Source: Bacillota bacterium (GTDB lineage Bacteria; Bacillota_E; Sulfobacillia; Sulfobacillales; JAIMBI01). From it: a stretch of DNA of 6,271 nt. The DNA is taken from the NCBI GenBank assembly GCA_021828405.1, contig JAKARZ010000082.1:1-6271 (forward strand). Reading direction: 5' to 3'. The notes beneath the pieces were generated by a model. That model searched no databases and had not been told where the DNA came from. It saw only the letters and a program-made list of their open reading frames with translations. Shown here one piece after another: positions 4,963 to 6,271 of the stretch. The position numbers and the translations under genes are program-made. Each line of letters begins with the position of its first letter. The first letter of the stretch is position 1.

Positions 4963-5634
4963 TCAGTCTCGCGATGCTTGCAGTTCGGCCATCCACCTCT
5001 CCATCGCACGCGCGTCCTTGGGAATGTTGGCCGAGAGCACCTCGATCCCGTCGGCCGTGATCGCGACGTCGTCCTCGATGCGGACGCCGAGTCCCTTCTC
5101 CTTCAGGTACAGGCCCGGCTCGACCGTCAGGACCATGCCCGGCTCAAGCTCGCGGTACTCTCCCACGTCATGCGTGTCCAGGCCCAAATAGTGGCTCACG
5201 CCGTGGAAATAGTACGAGCCGATGTCGCTCTCGTCGCGCAGGTATCCGAGCGCCTTCATGCCCCGCCCCAGCACCTGACGCGTGATGCGCTGCAGTTCCT
5301 TGTGGGGGACCCCGGGCCGCATCGCCGCCAGCACCGCCTGGTTGGCCTCGCCCACCAAGTCGTGGATGGCGCGCTGCTCTTCGGTGAAAGTGCCGTCGAC
5401 CGGAAACGTCCGCGTGATGTCCGCCTTGTAGCAGCCGAATTCCGCGGCGGCGTCCACCAGCACGAGGTCGCCCGGCTGAACCGCGTCGCGGAGCGTGGTG
5501 TAGTGCAACACCGCGGCGTTTCCCCCGGTCGCAATAATGGGGGGATAGGCGGGCCGGGCGCCGCCCCCGATGAGCGTGCCCGTGAAGTGCCCGTTGAGCT
5601 GGAATTCGCGCACCCCGGGGTGGGTGTGGGCCAT
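4963..5634 (-). pseudogene. pepP: Xaa-Pro aminopeptidase (M24B), catalytic domain half of a frameshifted gene
   Basis: Xaa-Pro aminopeptidase removes an N-terminal residue preceding proline, using two metal ions in a pita-bread (creatinase-type) fold in the cytosol. Counting from ATG 5634, the family ligands are all present: Asp61 (LVLVDAAAE), Asp72 (ADITRTFPVDG), His148 (FHGVSHYLGLDTHD), Glu172 (LTVEPGLY) and Glu187 (VRIEDDVAIT), with His44 in NAAVLHYTT. The C-terminus is complete (ELQASRD). ATG 5634 is not a convincing true start: it has no good SD, and conserved-looking sequence continues upstream in the same frame (AVAHTKQGLATL, to about 5670). The N-terminal half stops at TGA 5636-5634, overlapping this ATG as TGATG, so reinitiation could in principle yield a separate catalytic polypeptide. 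The simplest reading is one gene with a deletion near 5671. The assignment is firm; whether the lesion is biological is open. Confidence 0.85.
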
Positions 5635-6215
5635 CAGCGTGGCAAGGCCCTGCTTGGTGTGGGCGACCGCCGCGCGATCTCGCCCTCCGATTTTATCCGG
5701 CGTAGCTCCGCCATCAGTGGGAAGGCATTTCGGACGGCCGTGCCCGGGTGCTTCTCCACAAGCCGGTGGGCAAACCGAATCGCATCAGACGGTGCGCCCG
5801 ACCATGTGCGGCGCTCTAGGTCGAGGTAGACACATGGAAAGTGCCCGCTTTCAATCAGCCGGTTGACGTAAGGGATCCACCGGTCCACCGTCTGCACATC
5901 GTCTATGTTCGAGAGGGACCGGGCTTCGTCGGCGGTCATCATCCGACCGGTCCATGCCTCCGCATGGGGATCGACCGCCTCGATGAACACCGTCTCGGTC
6001 CGCTCGCTGCCCCGGCGGGTCAGCACGAGCACCTGATTTTCCCGATCGAGGCCGGTCAGGTAGTAGTAGTTGTGGCTAGGCGCATAGCGATAGTGCTCGT
6101 GGTGTCGGCAGCTGCCCGTTTTGCTTAACAAACCCGGACAGGCCCCGTTCGTGCCGCCCCGACGGCAGGACGGGTACTGGCTTTGCCAGTCGCCAGGCCC
6201 TCCCCGTTTGCGCAT
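5634..6215 (-). pseudogene. pepP: Xaa-Pro aminopeptidase, N-terminal half of the frameshifted gene
   Basis: This half carries the creatinase-type N-terminal domain used for assembly and substrate access. Recognisable sequence begins near 6101 with HEHYRYAPSHNYYYLTG, the family's Y/F-YLTG motif, then LDRENQVLVL, and runs to RRIKSEGEIA, the classic linker into the catalytic domain. After EIAR the frame goes into SPTPSRALPR and stops at 5636. The catalytic half resumes at GCG 5670. Compared with the usual spacing between EIA and the next conserved alanine, about three codons plus one base seem missing (one base is the minimum), near 5671-5673. Upstream of 6101 no frame gives the expected N-terminus. 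ATG 6215 opens a frame full of Cys, Arg and Gly (DWQSQYPSCRRGG) that does not resemble the family. Frame fragments such as ERL and PDGLP near 6240 suggest further shifts or an insertion. The true start may lie beyond 6271. Confidence 0.75.
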
Positions 6216-6229
6216 CAGTGCGGGAGGGC
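6107..6229. repeat. Hairpin-rich stretch where the peptidase N-terminus should be
   Basis: Four inverted repeats lie in about 120 bases: GGCAGCTGCC (6107-6116, palindrome), TGCCG/CGGCA (6152-6156 with 6163-6167), ACTGGC/GCCAGT (6176-6181 with 6185-6190, TTT loop) and GCCCTCCC/GGGAGGGC (6197-6204 with 6222-6229). The stretch from the possible PDG motif to HEHYRY is about 60 bases longer than I expect for this family. That would fit a small structured insertion, but GC-rich DNA gives short hairpins easily. Confidence 0.3.
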
Positions 6230-6271
6230 AGTCCGTCGGGAGTCGTTCCGCGCCTCGGGCGGCCAGCCGCT

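Noticed and set aside
4882..5829. 315-codon plus-strand frame
   Set aside because: It lies opposite the peptidase catalytic domain, is rich in His/Arg/Val with no motifs, and is an antisense shadow.
1..6271. tRNA, rRNA, CRISPR array or insertion-sequence transposase
   Set aside because: I saw no cloverleaf-like run, rRNA-like sequence, spaced direct repeats or transposase motifs on either strand.

Overview
The window is GC-rich bacterial DNA. Several starts carry near-perfect Shine-Dalgarno (SD) sequences (AAGGAGG, GGAGGTG) at ideal spacing, including ahead of GTG and TTG starts. One promoter reads TTGACG-18-TATAAT. This suggests a high-GC Gram-positive, most likely Bacillota-like, bacterium. 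That is an inference from translation signals; no gene here identifies the taxon.

Layout, left to right. At the left edge is the first 19 codons of an unrecognised minus-strand gene (1-57). A minus-strand alpha/beta hydrolase gene follows (402-1300); it keeps its nucleophile and histidine motifs but has an in-frame TAG and a one-base frameshift. A 229-base divergent intergenic region holds two clean inverted repeats. Next is an intact plus-strand processive family-2 glycosyltransferase of the PgaC/IcaA type (1530-2780), probably making an extracellular polysaccharide. A 446-base stretch follows with no convincing complete gene, only a possible minus-strand membrane-protein remnant, an inverted repeat, and then the best promoter in the window (3102-3131).

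That promoter drives a two-gene unit: a perfect-SD 86-residue basic protein (3227-3487) whose stop overlaps (TGATG) the start of a 121-residue protein (3487-3852) with a recognisable but unnamed small-domain pattern. A stem-loop separates this unit from a TTG-started lipoprotein (3970-4866) with two beta-rich segments. Converging on it from the right is a minus-strand M24 Xaa-Pro aminopeptidase gene (4963 to about 6215). It keeps all metal-ligand motifs but is frameshifted between its N-terminal and catalytic domains, and its first about 35-40 residues cannot be followed.

The glycosyltransferase and the lipoprotein both belong to the cell envelope; nothing else ties the genes into one pathway. 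Two of the three readily recognised enzymes are broken, so the window is either in a decaying accessory region or comes from an assembly with indel errors. The most novel-looking part is the promoter-leader-86 aa-121 aa cassette at 3102-3852.
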